From contig NC_079875.1 of the NCBI RefSeq assembly GCF_029227915.1, positions 17,539,001 to 17,603,000 of the forward strand: a stretch of 64,000 bases of DNA. The letters run 5' to 3'. Positions within the stretch are counted from its first letter, which is position 1; every line of letters starts with the position of its first letter. The notes under the pieces are model-generated. The model worked only from the letters and a program-made list of their open reading frames with translations. It was not told the origin of the DNA and did not search any database. The stretch is from Hydractinia symbiolongicarpus (taxonomy: Eukaryota; Cnidaria; Hydrozoa; Anthoathecata; Hydractiniidae). Position numbers and translations under genes: made by a program. Shown here piece by piece: positions 24,460 to 37,370 of the stretch.

Positions 24460-27400
24460 ACTTTTTGCACGCAACAGAATGGAAAATCCCAACTAAGAAT
24501 TTTTTTCTCTAACAGCTGCATGGCCGAAAAATAGTTATTAATTCCTAAATCAATTTTTTATGTTTTGTTTTGTTATCTGTTACACATTTCTTTATTTTTG
24601 TTTTTTACATTCGATTATATAACCCTTTTTGCAAATAGGTTCTGTTCCAGCGCTAATTTTTGGAGGGGAAATAATGAAAAGGAAGAAGAAAATAAAGAAT
24701 CTTTGGCCGTTTATTTTAAATAAACGCCATAAAAAGCATTATATTAATTTTAATTCTTCCTTGAAAGAAAAGATAGAATGTAGAGAGAGAGAAAGAGAAC
24801 GAGGTTTTTTCAAAAGCAGAATTCAAAGGAAAAACTTTTATGAATCAAAAAAAATTGCGGCTCAAGAAAAACAAATTTCGCAGGTGGCCTCTTTTAATAT
24901 TTTTTGCGAAACAGCTATCGCGAATGATCATGTAAACTTGTTTTTGCGAAAATTGACTTTCGCAATAGGCATAGCTGTTGATTTTTGCAATTTTTTTTTC
25001 ACATCTTCCTAACAATATGAAACATAAAAGCACATTTGTTTGCGGCATATTTTACCGGACTGTGCATCGCATACAATGTGTAAAGATGCAATAAAATGCC
25101 AACAACGATAAAAAAAACTGCACGACCTTGAATCGATTCAAATAGTTGAGAAACAGTTATTACACAAAACGTTTAAAAAATGACGATGGGAGTGATATAA
25201 AGGAATAGCTCATTTCATTATATTTTCGCAAGGTTTTACTTTCGGGATCTACGCCAAAAATTGTGAATCGCGATTCTGTTTAAGTAGTATGTGCTCGGGG
25301 ATTTTATTAAAGGACTTAAACTGTACTGACTTAAACTGTATTAATTCATCTTAATTGATCTTAATTTTAGTCAGTAAATATAAACCAACTTTCTAGTCAG
25401 CAAAGTTAAAAATAATGACATAGATGGACAAGCAGAGCATGTCGAACTGGTTCAAAAGATTGAAAGTATTTTCCTAATGTTACAGAACAAGTCGATTTTG
25501 ATTTTTTTGAGCTGTGTTATGTATGTTTTGTTCTTATGCAACTATGTGTTTGTTGCATAGTGGTCACAACCATATTTTAAAGTAGCTAGCTATAGCTAGG
25601 TTTGTTACCTAAATTACAACAGGTGTCGGGTCGATTAAAATTAACATGCTGTTTTGTTTTGTGGAGAATATGATGGTGGATGAGTTACGAATCCTTGTAA
25701 ATAATAAAGACTAGCTTGTACTGTAAATATTCTCACTTATTTTTTCATGTACTCGATCTTCGAGGAGGTGGTTCTGCTACGAGAGTTCACTTTCATCAAA
25801 TGCACAGTATATTCAAGTAAGCTTTAGCGAACACCAAAGTTGTAAGAGTTCCTGTGGCAAAGAAATCATGATTTTTTCCCAATCTATCTATCTTGGTTAG
25901 AATGGCAGCACTGCAACCTTGCTACATACCAGTTTTCCATAGTGGATGAACAAAAGGTTGAAAAATAAGAACAATTTTAAGGTTTAAATTTTGACTTTTG
26001 TTTTTCCTGAAAACAAACACAAACATAGAGAAGCATAACCAGACTTAGGTTTAACATTTGAAAACATGAGGATGACATTAATGTTCAGGTTTTTGCAAAG
26101 GGGTGTACGCAGGAACACTGAGCAATACTTACTGCTTCACATGTATATTCTTTGTTTACAAATGAGAACTAACCATAGAAAATATGGCTTCATAGGTCTA
26201 AAATTTTAAGAAAGTTTAAGCTTTATTAGTACTAGTGATATGCCATTATATCAGGGTAAAACAAAAAACTAAATATGCGATTTTTACCGGTGGATGTCTA
26301 TAACATTCTTTACTAAACATTGCATTGCACACAACAACAACAATGCCACTCAAGAAAAATCAAAATGGCAGACACAGGCGAACGAATCATGAGGCACGTT
26401 GGGTCTATTTAAAGGAAAATAAAAACTGTCAATTTAACCTTTTATTTACTTCTTATTAAGTTATATTTATATTCAGCATAACATTCCGCATCAACAGGTA
26501 ACTTGCAAATGCAACTTGAAGGTTCTAAACATGTTTAGTTAACTAACAAAATATTTCGAAATTTCGAAACTGGTAATTTATGACGTTGAAAACGCGCTAC
26601 ATACTTGTTTTCTGTGTACTGGCTCATTAAATAAAGCTCCGTGATTGATTTTGTTCTCACTGTTCTGTCTCGTTTTGTTTACAACATGCTTCGATATTGA
26701 TTCATTGCAGGATCTCCGCTGCAGATATGAGCATACTGAAACATTCAAGACAATATACAAACATATATAGCATATGTTTGCATATTATCTTTAAGATTCA
26801 AAAGTAGCAAAATAAGGGAGATATTAAAAGCAATTAAAAAACATTTTGAGGCTTCAAATTGTACGGTTTAAACACATTTGATGGCTTCTTGCGTGTGTTC
26901 TGAAACAAGGAATAAGCCTTTTTCAGTAGTGCAAATTTACGACTAATGAATGTGGGTGCCATTTAATAGCAGTGCGTTGGCAGCGAAACTTGTTTTTGTT
27001 GTAATACCCTCATCTTATTGAATACATAATAGATATAAAACAAAAATAAAACAAAGCAACGGTTTATGCATAGTCACAAGGAGGCTCTACCCTCATCCCC
27101 AGTTTTTTATGTGTTTTTGATATAAGCTCATATCAATAAGGAAAAAAAAACTGGTAAAGGAGGCTCTTGCTACTTTAGTTTACGAAAATATTCCTGCTTA
27201 GGGAATTCCCCCAAGACACTCAGCTGTTTTGACCAATTTTTGTTTTTCTCGTAGGTCATAACGCTTCGCTAAAAATACTGGCTAGATTCTCTCATGCAGT
27301 GTGTGATAAACAGAACACTCAAAATATGGGTAACAGAGATGCAAGTAAAATCGGGATTTATGCAACTACGGAAAACTCCATATAGGTGAGTATTTATCAT

Positions 27401-28491
27401 AGCACATCCGTATTAAATTCTCAACAGAGAATGGTTCACACCGATCAGACCTCTGATCATCACAGCGAGAATAAAGCGTGTAAGTCATATTGAAGAATAA
27501 CTATTTTTTAGTGTAGTGCAACGTAGCGTAGTGGGTTTGTCTGCGGCTCCCAGTTCTGGGGACTGCGGATCGAATCCAGCTCACTGCTTGGCAGCATGTT
27601 AATGATAAACAAAATGGTTCTTCTTCAGTATGACTTACGGAGAACTACTTTTTGTGATAGCTTTGTATTTTTTAAAAAATGCTATATTACTGGCTTCGAT
27701 GATTCTACTGAGAATAATTTTTTTTAAATTATATCAAAGACAGATCTTGGAAAAAAGATGTATATCATAGCTAAATATGCAAACAAGTTAGATGTGTTAC
27801 ATTAAAAATACTTATAACTACACGTAAATGATATGCTGTTAATTAGTAATCGAGTCTTTCTTAAAAACGTATAGTAAATTTATCTTTTATATATTTATTA
27901 TCTTTTATATATTTATCAACATTAATTTCACAGGTAATATGACATAATGCACATGACAGAATCCATATATGTCCATCGTCTAGTCAATAAGGCAGTTATT
28001 GCATTCCATACACAAAATATGTATTCTTAGTAATCCAAAGCGCATGCACATCAACAAAGAACCAGGTTTGCATTGCAGCACAGAATGCAAAAAGAAACTT
28101 CGTTCCCGGTCGATTACACAACTTCGTAACCAGTATACTTTTCTTATATCTTTAAACTCTGATTTCAACGAGTCCTGATTCTCCGGTAATTAGTTTAATC
28201 CAATGGGAAAATGTAATTTCAATTCACAAATTGCTTATTAGGCATTGTGTCTTTGTTGAACGTTGTTTTCGCACATCAAAATTGAAATGATTGTGTTTAA
28301 ATGTTGATTTGGGCAATCTAAATGTTTATTTCAATTAAATTAGTTTGGGATTAATTTAAGTTGCTTGAAACATGCAACGCCAATTGACCTCTTGGGAATC
28401 GAAATAGCATAAAGCGGGAAAATTATCTAACTAATTTTACCATTAACTTCTCAGCGTTTATGAATAAGGGCCGCCATATCTAGAACTGAAG
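24460..28491. other. Head-to-head intergenic region of unit 3
   Basis: This is equivalent to 3093-7129. A plus frame of 127 codons from 24629 exists only because small indels fused two short frames; the other units do not keep it, so I regard it as chance. The tRNA-like element sits at 27481-27637. Confidence 0.55.
27481..27637. repeat. Palindromic tRNA-like element, unit 3 copy
   Basis: Inverted repeats lie at 27481-27507 and 27611-27637. A-box and B-box match the unit 1 copy. The right arm has one extra change (AAAATGG for AAAATAG). Confidence 0.63.
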
Positions 28492-29845
28492 ATGTTGATC
28501 GCAGGAGTTTTAATATCATTTTTTTACCTCAATGTTGCCTCAAGTTTTAATCCGGGAAAAAGAGATGAGGAAATGAGAAGAGCTTTGTATCTACGAAGCG
28601 AATCATCCCGTCCGCAGATAGAAAAGGATCAGGAATGGAACAAACATAATTTGGTTATGAATGATTTTTACGCAGCCAGGGATGAAGTTGCCAGAAGAAA
28701 TCTAAGGATCCAACAATGGAAAGACATGGAACGAATGAGGAGAATGAGACAACCGCAGTTTTTCGACATGAGTAGAGATGGAGCTGGAATCCAGCAGCAA
28801 GAAGGTGGTTATTTTAAGCGAGAAATAGATTACGTGCATTGGTAAGTCCTTAAGTAATGCTAAAAATAATTGATACTTTTTATATTTAGAAATGCATTAT
28901 TAATTTAAAATTTTAATTTTATCCAGTTAATTTTCAGTCAGTGTGCATCTGGCAGTTGCGGCGGCTGTTAAGATTGCATAAAATGATTGTTAGTTAATAA
29001 ATTAAATTTTAACTCACGCGATTTAAAAAGTATTTAAACGGAGCTTGATGTTTCTTTGGATTCCATATCACTTTGTTTAAGAAAGACAAAGTGTTCTGTA
29101 CTTTCTTCGCAGATAATGTGGTACCGATAACCAATTACTATATTCTCTATTTGGATATTTATGAATAATAAGCGGTTTTCTTTTTAGCATGGACACTTGC
29201 AAAAATGAATATGATCCACAATTGTAAGTCATAATGTTCATTACAGTTTTTTATATATATCTTATTTCGTTATTTATACATGAAACATTTAATATCGATT
29301 ATTTTTAGATGCTGTAAAATGAGATGCGTAAGTATTTATCAGAAATATTAACTAATACAGCTACATGAAATATTTTTTTGTAAAAAAACAATTCTGAATA
29401 GGAACGGATAATTAAAAACACTGTTTGTTTACATCACATTTTTAACTTCACATATTTATCCTTCAATTACATTTTCAGACATTCCTGTTCTTTGTGCAGC
29501 AAAAAGGAAAAATAAGACTGTTTATTACATCAATTATGATATGCAATAAATTACGTTCTCTAAAAAAAGGTGTCAGCAAGATGGGCCATTCAGGCAAATT
29601 TTTTGTCGGAATTTCCGACTTTTTTAATTAATAAGATGCCGAGAAATTATTGTCGCATTTTACGCAGAAAATTGTGTGAGTTTTAATCAAAAATTTTACA
29701 TTACAGATTCAGGACTTTAAGCATGGCTAATTATGTTTGATTAGTCTATGCCTTATTTTTGAGACATCATTCAGTTATACATTGTGATTTTTTTTTTTAG
29801 AAAATGGATTTTTGTTTATTGCAACTTCCGGGAGTTGCAGCTTGA
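28492..29845 (+). CDS. Secreted Cys-rich peptide precursor, unit 3 copy
   Basis: Exons are 28492-28841, 29188-29223, 29309-29327 and 29801-29845, giving 149 residues. Against unit 2 the propeptide has five amino-acid changes (Lys68Arg, Thr94Ser, Arg99Gly, Asn101Gln, Ser106Gly) and no silent change in exon 1. The sequence after the second Lys-Arg, with all six cysteines, is unchanged. A small insertion near 29566-29572 would shift any reading through the alternative acceptor before 29480, which again favours the 29801 terminal exon. Confidence 0.63.
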
Positions 29846-30114
29846 GTGCTACTGTTATTTATCTTTAAATATTAACTACGTGTATTACTGTATTTAGTTT
29901 TTGCTATTGTTTTTGCCATTAAAAATGAATGCTTGGATACAGGCCTTTTTACTTTATTAAAACACCCGCAAAGTTATTCCGAATTCAAAATCGGAAGACG
30001 ATCTAACAACTGAATCTTTACAACCAGATTGTCAATTGACGTAGAAACTTAACGCACTGCAAAACGTGGCGTAGAGCATTCTTATAGAACACGACCAATT
30101 AATTCTTTACTGAC

Positions 30115-30316
30115 TGATAGTCTTTGGTAGAGCGTTTGCTTCCAGTGCGGCAGGTCTTCGGTTTAAACCCCGGCCGAGTCATGCCAGAGACTATAAAGTT
30201 CCTTTCCGCTTAGCGCTTAGCATGAAGAAATGATTGATATCTTAGGCTGTTGTTTAGTTATGCGATTGCTGTGCTTGCACAACTTTTGTAGATCGAATGG
30301 GAGCTAGGGATCCCTT
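30115..30316 (+). repeat. tRNA-derived SINE, unit 3 copy
   Basis: This is the same element as in units 1 and 2. The terminal palindrome has one change (GGGATCCC instead of GGGCTCCC). Confidence 0.53.
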
Positions 30317-32870
30317 CAATTAAAAGAATTTTTCTAAATGTGAAGGCACTGAAATTTTGCGTTTTTATTACAAAGATCCTATAGGAAGTTAATTGTCTCA
30401 AAAAATCAATTACAATCAACATAACCCAAATGAAAGTGTAATTTGGAAGAAGTGGTTTTTAGTTTAACACACCTGCCATAAAAGCACTAAATGTACACTG
30501 CTCTCCAACACGGTGGTCATCAATTTTATCATGAACAGCAGATATTGCCGACCTTTGACAACAATATATTACGTTAATATTCCTTTTTAAATTAGCTTAA
30601 TAGTTTATTACAAAACTTATGGAATAGGGAAAAATTTAAGATATTGTGACGCTCACCAACCAGTTTACTTGACCTTTAACGACGAGTAATTTGAATTATT
30701 AGCCTTTCATATGGAAGCATTGGGTATCCGTGGTAAAATTCCTTTCTTGAGTAGATTTTTTTAGAGATTGTTCAAACAGCTAATTGCAACGTTTCTGTCA
30801 TGGTTTCTCTCCTTTTTTAGAAGACTTCCCTAATGTTTCTTTACTAGCAGATGCAAGACTTTAAGAATGCTACTTTTGTGACTGCAATGCCAGAGTGACC
30901 AGGACCTTTTCTACATCCAGACACTTTGGAATCCAGTGTTAAAGAAACGCATCTGTACCCAGGCTGTGAGGGCCTGGTTTTCATGAATAATAAAAACCAA
31001 TCAATGTCTGGAATACCAACAATTATTTTGTTGAGCATAGCGTCGATTCCGCTAAACCCTGCGCGTCAATACACACAAAAGAATTCAGACACAAACACGT
31101 GGATAGTTCTGCGAAACTAACTTAAGATGTGTGATATTTCTGCTTATTCCGCATTTTAGTTTTCTAGGTCACGTGACAAAGCAAAGTGAAGCATAAAGTA
31201 GCAGGGGCACTTGTTGTCACATTAAACAAATGCAAGAAAGAGCAGTTGGTTTTCTTTTTTTCGTTTTTTTTTTTTGTATAAAAGAAAATTTAATTTCAGC
31301 TGGATGTGCTTATGAGGTTATCATTTTATTGCTTATTGAATCTATTTCTCAGCCTCAAATGTACAGTAGTTCTTGACACAAATGACATTAATAGTACACT
31401 TGTACTTTTCTGTGACGAAAAACACAGGAACGAGGTTTAACTTAAAAAAAGCTTAAGATTCATCAGAGTAAATAAAGTATACTGATTAAAAATGTTAAAT
31501 AAATCTAGAACATGGCTGAGGTGGTATTATAATTTTGAATTTTTTTTGCTCAGTAGACTGAAAACACGAGTCTTCTTAGTGACCTATCCGGAGAAAACGT
31601 CCGTATCAGTAGTTTAACTAACGCTTGTGTTAGAGGGTGTGTCCAAATAAAAGACTACTTTCTTGTCATCTATACTTTCTTAGCACACATTTCTTTGTTA
31701 CAAACAACCAGCCTGCACTGCCTACTGTGCCTCTACTTATAGGTTTCCTTACTTGGGCCTAGCCTCCGTGATGTGAGCTCAATTAGGCACATTATACTAA
31801 AATGCACTTGATAGGAAAATGGTATCCAGCTACAAGAAAGAGGAACAAGGTTTTACAACTAATATATCTCACACTTGCAGCAACACCTCTGGTCAGTGTA
31901 ATTGTTATGATTACAACCCATTGTATCCTTTATATTGGAATGATCCTGCATGATAGAAAAGCTCCCTTTTTGCAGAAGGCTTCGTGAAAAATACAGTAAT
32001 CATTATGTTGTTGAAATAGTCAAATCAACAGACGGGACAGTTTACTTATCCTTGTTAAAACATCCAAGAATATTAAAAAAGAAAAGATAATTGCAGTAGT
32101 TGTAGGAAGTGTACATTCGTGGAAATTTTTGATCAGATGTAAAATAGGATTACTGTTAATAGTCACTTTACGGCCAAGGTGTGCCAAAAAGTATGCAGAT
32201 TAAGAAAAAGGATCAATCTAAGCTGGATACGGTTATATTAGAGTGGTTTTTGTTAAATTTAATGCGCAGTGCAGATGGGAAACAACTAAATGTGTACGCC
32301 TGTGTATACCTATGAATTTTAATATAGGAATAGGGAGAACACAGAAGATCTACACACAAAAAAACCTTAACTTCTGAAAGTCAATTTCACACTGGCCAAC
32401 TAAAATTCATTACTTAGGGTAAGCTTCCTACAAATTTACAAATCGACCTTACTGAGAAAGACGTTCTAAAGAAGTTAGTTACACATATAATGAAATAAAA
32501 ACTAGTTGGAATTTTATGTCCGTGCTAACGTGTTAATAATTAAGAGTATATTAATAACAATATTCACAAGGAACCCACGATAAACATAAAAACAAAGTAA
32601 ACATCGTATTACTTGATATTGCTGTATTTGCTTTTATTGCTGTCATTGTCGTCAAAGTGGTATGCCATCAAAACCTTTTCCATTACATTCTAGTCAGATA
32701 TATAAAAAACAATGGTAACCAAGATGTGGATGGTTTGTCGCCATCTCTTTGAAATTGTTTAGAAAGTCAAATATTTTTTAATCAGTATCTAGATTAAACA
32801 TGCCCGGTGAATATGGAAAACATATTCTATTTCCCATGAGACAGTAGGGTGTTTTGTCAGGTTTTTACCT
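30317..32870. other. Spacer across the unit 3/4 boundary
   Basis: The usual spacer is shortened by the junction deletion at about 31363/31364, which also removed the block matching window positions 1-92. A further small deletion within the repeat-borne frame starts near 31818 (TTGATAGGAAAATGG). No gene is seen. Confidence 0.5.
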
Positions 32871-35800
32871 TTAAGGCTTCCCACTAACATACCATCTTAT
32901 AGTCCTTTTTCTTGTAACTTGAAACAATTTTTTTGCACAATAGAATAAAAGAGCTCCCAAAATGCATATATATTCCCAACAGGTGATAAAGGAAATGCCT
33001 GTGAACAAACCGCATAAACCACCCATTTCTCCAGATAATTGTTCAAATCTATAGGCAGGTTGTTCTTCCCATACTTCTGTTCTTAGCTCTCTAAAAAATA
33101 ATTTAATTTCAACAGCTCCTGAATTTTTTATTGAACTTGGTGTTATAGGTCGGCTGGATACTTGTTGTTCATAAATCGTCTCATGGCATGGTAAAGGGCA
33201 TTTCGATATGTATTTACCTGAGAACGTCTGATTAAAACTGCAACTGTCATTTATTCCACATACTAACTTTTCATCAATTATTTTTGCAATAGATGCAACG
33301 TTGGTGCATCTGCACATCTCCATACTCTCCTTGAACATTTCTATCAGTCTACACAACTGTTGATTTGCTTTATTGTAAGAAATATTAGGGGAATAATGCT
33401 GTAATGAATTTGTAACCCAATAGTCTTCCATACAAGTGTTGTTACCAAATCGATCAATCCTTTTGACAATTTTTTTTTTCAAACCGATATTGTACGAATA
33501 ACCAGGGGCCAAGCTCTCTCCATCATAGCCGGGAAAGAACATGTAATTTTTATCCTGAATCAAAATGTCAACACCAGGATATGATGTGAAATCTTCTAAA
33601 CTAGAATTACGATTCGGAGATAGACCTATTTTTATTGTAATACCATCAAAACTCCCTTTGTCGATAGATCTTAACTTTTCTTGCGTTAGATCAACAAGCC
33701 AACAGTTGCCACGAGCTGAGCTCCATTTGATTGAAGAAGAACAATCGACTTTGTAATATTTGTAATAGCATTTTATGTCTAACGTTTCTTTAAGATATTT
33801 TGATTGTATTGCTGAGATGCCATATTTAGCAACCATTGAATAATGCAATATTCTAAATAGATCTTCAGTGCGTAAATCTGCAAAAGGCATTAAATTAGTG
33901 TCATTAAAATGCATCTCTTTGTAAGCCTCTATACCCTCTTTTATAAACTTGTTCTTTAATTTCTCTTTGACAGGATCTAGGTTACATATTAAAATGTCAG
34001 GAAAATCCATATATTCGTTTTCTTCAAAGTAAACGTTGGTCGTGATTGGCTTACTCTTATAAAATTTTAATAAAGATGATCCTTCTTTGTATAAATATAC
34101 ATACGCAGCCAAGGTGACCAACATCCAAAACATTTTTGTTGATGTTCGACCACTCAAATTTATCTGAGCAAAGCCATGAGCTGTTGTGTTAGAAGCAAAA
34201 TCTTCCAATAACTCTTTTATATTTGACCTAGTGTCACTATCGATTGGATTCGTTTGAACGCTTTTGTCGTGAAAACACGAGCCCTGTTTTGTCATCGAAA
34301 TCATACTTTTTGCACGCAAGAGAATGGAAAATCACAACTAAGAATTTCTTTCCAACAGCTGCATGGCCGATAAATAGTCCTTAATTCCTAAATCAATTTT
34401 TTATGTTTTGTTTTGTTATCTGTTGAACATTTCTTTATTTTTGTTTTTTACATTCGATTATATAACCCTTTTTGCAAATAGGTTCTGTTCCAGCGCTAAT
34501 TTTTGGAGGGGAAATAATGAAAAGGAAGGAGAAAATAAAGAATCTTTGGCCGTTTATTTTAAATAAACGCCATAAAAAGCATTATATTAATTTTAATTCT
34601 TCCTTGAAAGAAAAGATAGAATGTAGAGGGAGAGAAAGAGAACGAGGTTTTTTCAAAAGCAGAATTTAAAGGAAGAAACTTTTATGAATCAAAAAAAATT
34701 GCGGGCTCAAGAAAAACAAATTTCGCAGGTGGCCTTTTTTAATATTTTTTGCGAAACAACTATCGCGAATGATCATGTAAACTATTTTTTTGTGTGAATT
34801 AACTTTCGCAATAGGCATAGCTGTTGATTTTTGCATTTTTTTCACATCTTCCTAACAATATGACACATAAAAACACATTTGTTTGCGACATATTTTACCG
34901 GACTGTGCATCGCATACAATGTGTAAAGATGCAATAAAATGCCACCAACGATAAAAAAACCGCACGATCTTGAATCGATTCAAATAGTTGAGAAACAGTT
35001 ATTACACAAAACGTTTAAAAAATGACGATGGGAGTGATATAAAGGAATAGCTCATTTCATTATATTTTGGCAAGGTTTAACTTTCGGGATCTACGCCAAA
35101 AATTGCGAATCGCGATTCTGTTTAAGTAGTATTGTGCTCGGGGATTTTATTAAAGGACTTAAATTGTACTGACTTAAATTGTACTGACTTAATCTTAATT
35201 TAAGTCAGCAAAGAAAAAATAATGACATAGAAGGACAAGCAGAGCATGTCGAACTGGTTTAAAAAAATGAAAGTATTTTCCTAATATTACAGAACAAGTC
35301 GATTTTGATTTTTTTGAGGTGTGTTATGTATGTTTTGTTCTTATGCAACTATGTGTTTGTTACATAGTGGTCACAACCATATTTTAAAGTAGCTAGCTAT
35401 AGCTAGGTTTGTTACCTAAATTACAACAGGTGTCGGGTCGATTAAAATTAACATGCTGTTTTGTTTTGTGGAGAATATGATGCTGGATGAGTTACGAATC
35501 CTTGTAAATAATAAAGACTAGCTTGTACTGTAAATATTCTCACTTATTTTTTCATGTACTCGATCTTCGAGGAGGTAGTTCTGCTACGAGAGTTCACTTT
35601 CATAAAATGTACAGTATATTCAAGTAAGCTTTAGCGAACACCAAAGTTATAAGAGTTCCAGTGGCAAAGAAATCATGATTTTTTTCCCAATCTATCTATC
35701 TTGGTTAGAATGGCAGCACTGAAACTTTGCTACATACCAGTTTTCCATAGTGGATGAACAAAAGGTTGAAAAATAAGAACAATTATAAGTTTTAAATTTT

Positions 35801-37239
35801 TGACTTTTTGTTTTTCCTGAAAACAAACACAAACATAGAGAAGCATAACCAGACTTAGGTTTAACATTTGAAAACATGAGGATGACATTAATGTTCAGGT
35901 TTTTGCAAAGGGGTGTACGCAGGAACACTGAGCAATACTTACTGCTTCACATGTATATTCTTTGTTTACAAATGAGAACTAACCATAGAAAATATGGCTT
36001 CATAGGTCTAAAATTTTAAGAAAGTTTAAGCTTTATTAGTACTAGTGATATGCCATTATATCAGGGTAAAACAAAAAACTAAATATGCGATTTTTACCGG
36101 TGGATGTCTATAACATTCTTTACTAAACATTGCATTGCACACGACAACAACAATGCCACTCAAGAAAAATCAAAAGGGCAGACACAGGCGAACGAATCAT
36201 GAGGCACGTTGGGTCTATTTAAAGGAAAATAAAAACTGTCAATTTAACCTTTTATTTACTTCTTATTAAGTTATATTTATATTCAGCATAACATTCCGCA
36301 TCAACAGGTAACTTGCAAATGCAACTTGAAGGTGCTAAACATGTTTAGTTAACTAACAAAATATTTCGAAATTTCGTAACTGGTAATTTATGACGTTGAA
36401 AACGCGCTACTACTTGTTTTCTGTGTACTGGCTCATTAAATAAAGCTCCGTGATTGATTTTGTTCTCACTGTTCTGTCTCGTTTTGTTTACAACATGCTT
36501 CGATATTGATTCGTTGCAGGATCTCCGCTGCAGATATAAGCATACTGAAACATTCAAGACAATATACCAACATATATAGCATATGTTTGCATATTATCTT
36601 TAAGATTCAAAAGTAGCAAAAAAAGGGAAATATTAAAAGCAATTAAAGAACACTTTGAGGCTTAAATTGTACGGTTTAAACACATTCGAAGGCTTCTTGT
36701 GTGTGTTCTGAAACAAGGAATAAGCCTTTGTCAGTAGTGCAAATTTACGACTAATGAATGTGGGTGCCACAATTTGTTCTGCTTTATAGCATTTAATAGC
36801 AGTGCGTTGGCAGCGAAACTTGTTTTTGTTGTAATACCCTCATCTTATTGAATACATAATAGATATAAAACAATAATAAACAAAGCTATGGTTTATGCAT
36901 AGTCACAAGGAGGCACTACTTTTTGTGATAGCTTTGTATTTTTTAAAAAATGCTATATTACTGGCTTCGATGATTCTACTGAGAATAATTTTTTTAAATT
37001 ATATCAAATACAGATCTTGGAAAAAAGATGTAAATCATAGCTAAATATGCAAACAAGTTAGATGTGTTACATTAAAAATACTTATAACTACACGTAAATG
37101 ATATACTGTTACTTAGTAATCGAGTCTTTCTTAAAAACGTATAGTAAATTTATATTTTATATATTTATCAACATTAATTTCACAGTTAATATGGCATAAT
37201 GCACATGACAGCATCCATATATGTCCACCGTCTAGTCGG
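31364..37239. repeat. Tandem array unit 4, truncated
   Basis: This partial fourth copy carries an intact channel gene (32871-34304) but no peptide gene. Array identity stops abruptly at about 37239, in sequence equivalent to unit 1 position 6623, so the half containing the peptide gene is absent. It also has an internal deletion at 36914/36915 equivalent to unit 1 positions 5745-6282 (about 538 bp), which removes the tRNA-like palindromic repeat found in the other units. Confidence 0.92.
32871..34304 (-). CDS. DEG/ENaC-family cation channel subunit, array copy 4 (intact)
   Basis: This complete 477-codon frame has all family hallmarks: His-Gly at 43-44, TM1 at about 57-77, the FPxxxxCN block, the full extracellular Cys set, and GLFTGIS with E444 in TM2. 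It is closest to copy 1 at the C-terminus and differs from it by a handful of residues, for example Leu for Phe79 and Gly for Asp227. I place the start at ATG 34304-34302, the position shared with copy 1; codons further upstream are open but contain no ATG nearby. It is the last array copy and has no associated peptide gene, because the unit is truncated to its right. Confidence 0.93.
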   Translation of the reverse strand: MISMTKQGSCFHDKSVQTNPIDSDTRSNIKELLEDFASNTTAHGFAQINLSGRTSTKMFWMLVTLAAYVYLYKEGSSLLKFYKSKPITTNVYFEENEYMDFPDILICNLDPVKEKLKNKFIKEGIEAYKEMHFNDTNLMPFADLRTEDLFRILHYSMVAKYGISAIQSKYLKETLDIKCYYKYYKVDCSSSIKWSSARGNCWLVDLTQEKLRSIDKGSFDGITIKIGLSPNRNSSLEDFTSYPGVDILIQDKNYMFFPGYDGESLAPGYSYNIGLKKKIVKRIDRFGNNTCMEDYWVTNSLQHYSPNISYNKANQQLCRLIEMFKESMEMCRCTNVASIAKIIDEKLVCGINDSCSFNQTFSGKYISKCPLPCHETIYEQQVSSRPITPSSIKNSGAVEIKLFFRELRTEVWEEQPAYRFEQLSGEMGGLCGLFTGISFITCWEYICILGALLFYCAKKLFQVTRKRTIRWYVSGKP

Positions 37240-37370
37240 CTATTCAAATATTACTGAATATGGCTCGTTGCTATTATCTTGGCGGATTTTAAGAAGTTCG
37301 CATACAGGTTTATGATGTTTTAGGACAGCATGCGCAATAAATAAGAAAACCCATTCAGATGTTGATTATC
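34305..37370. other. Truncated intergenic region of unit 4 and the array breakpoint
   Basis: Array sequence continues to about 37239, then switches to unique sequence. A 538-bp deletion lies at 36914/36915. A local duplication of a short GTACTGACTTAAA block lies near 35165-35190. The remaining 131 bp to the fifth channel gene are unique AT-rich DNA. No gene is seen. Confidence 0.6.

Larger units (their letters stand above)
21417..31363. repeat. Tandem array unit 3
   Basis: This third copy has the same order as units 1 and 2. Its channel gene is interrupted by one TGA (23410-23412) and its peptide gene is open. The right edge is defined by a deletion of about 200 bp: sequence equivalent to unit 1/2 junction positions 10063-10266 is missing between units 3 and 4, so the unit 4 boundary is approximate. 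Confidence 0.93.

Noticed and set aside
24629-25012. 127-codon plus frame in unit 3
   Set aside because: It arises by chance fusion of two short frames through unit-specific indels and is absent in the other units.
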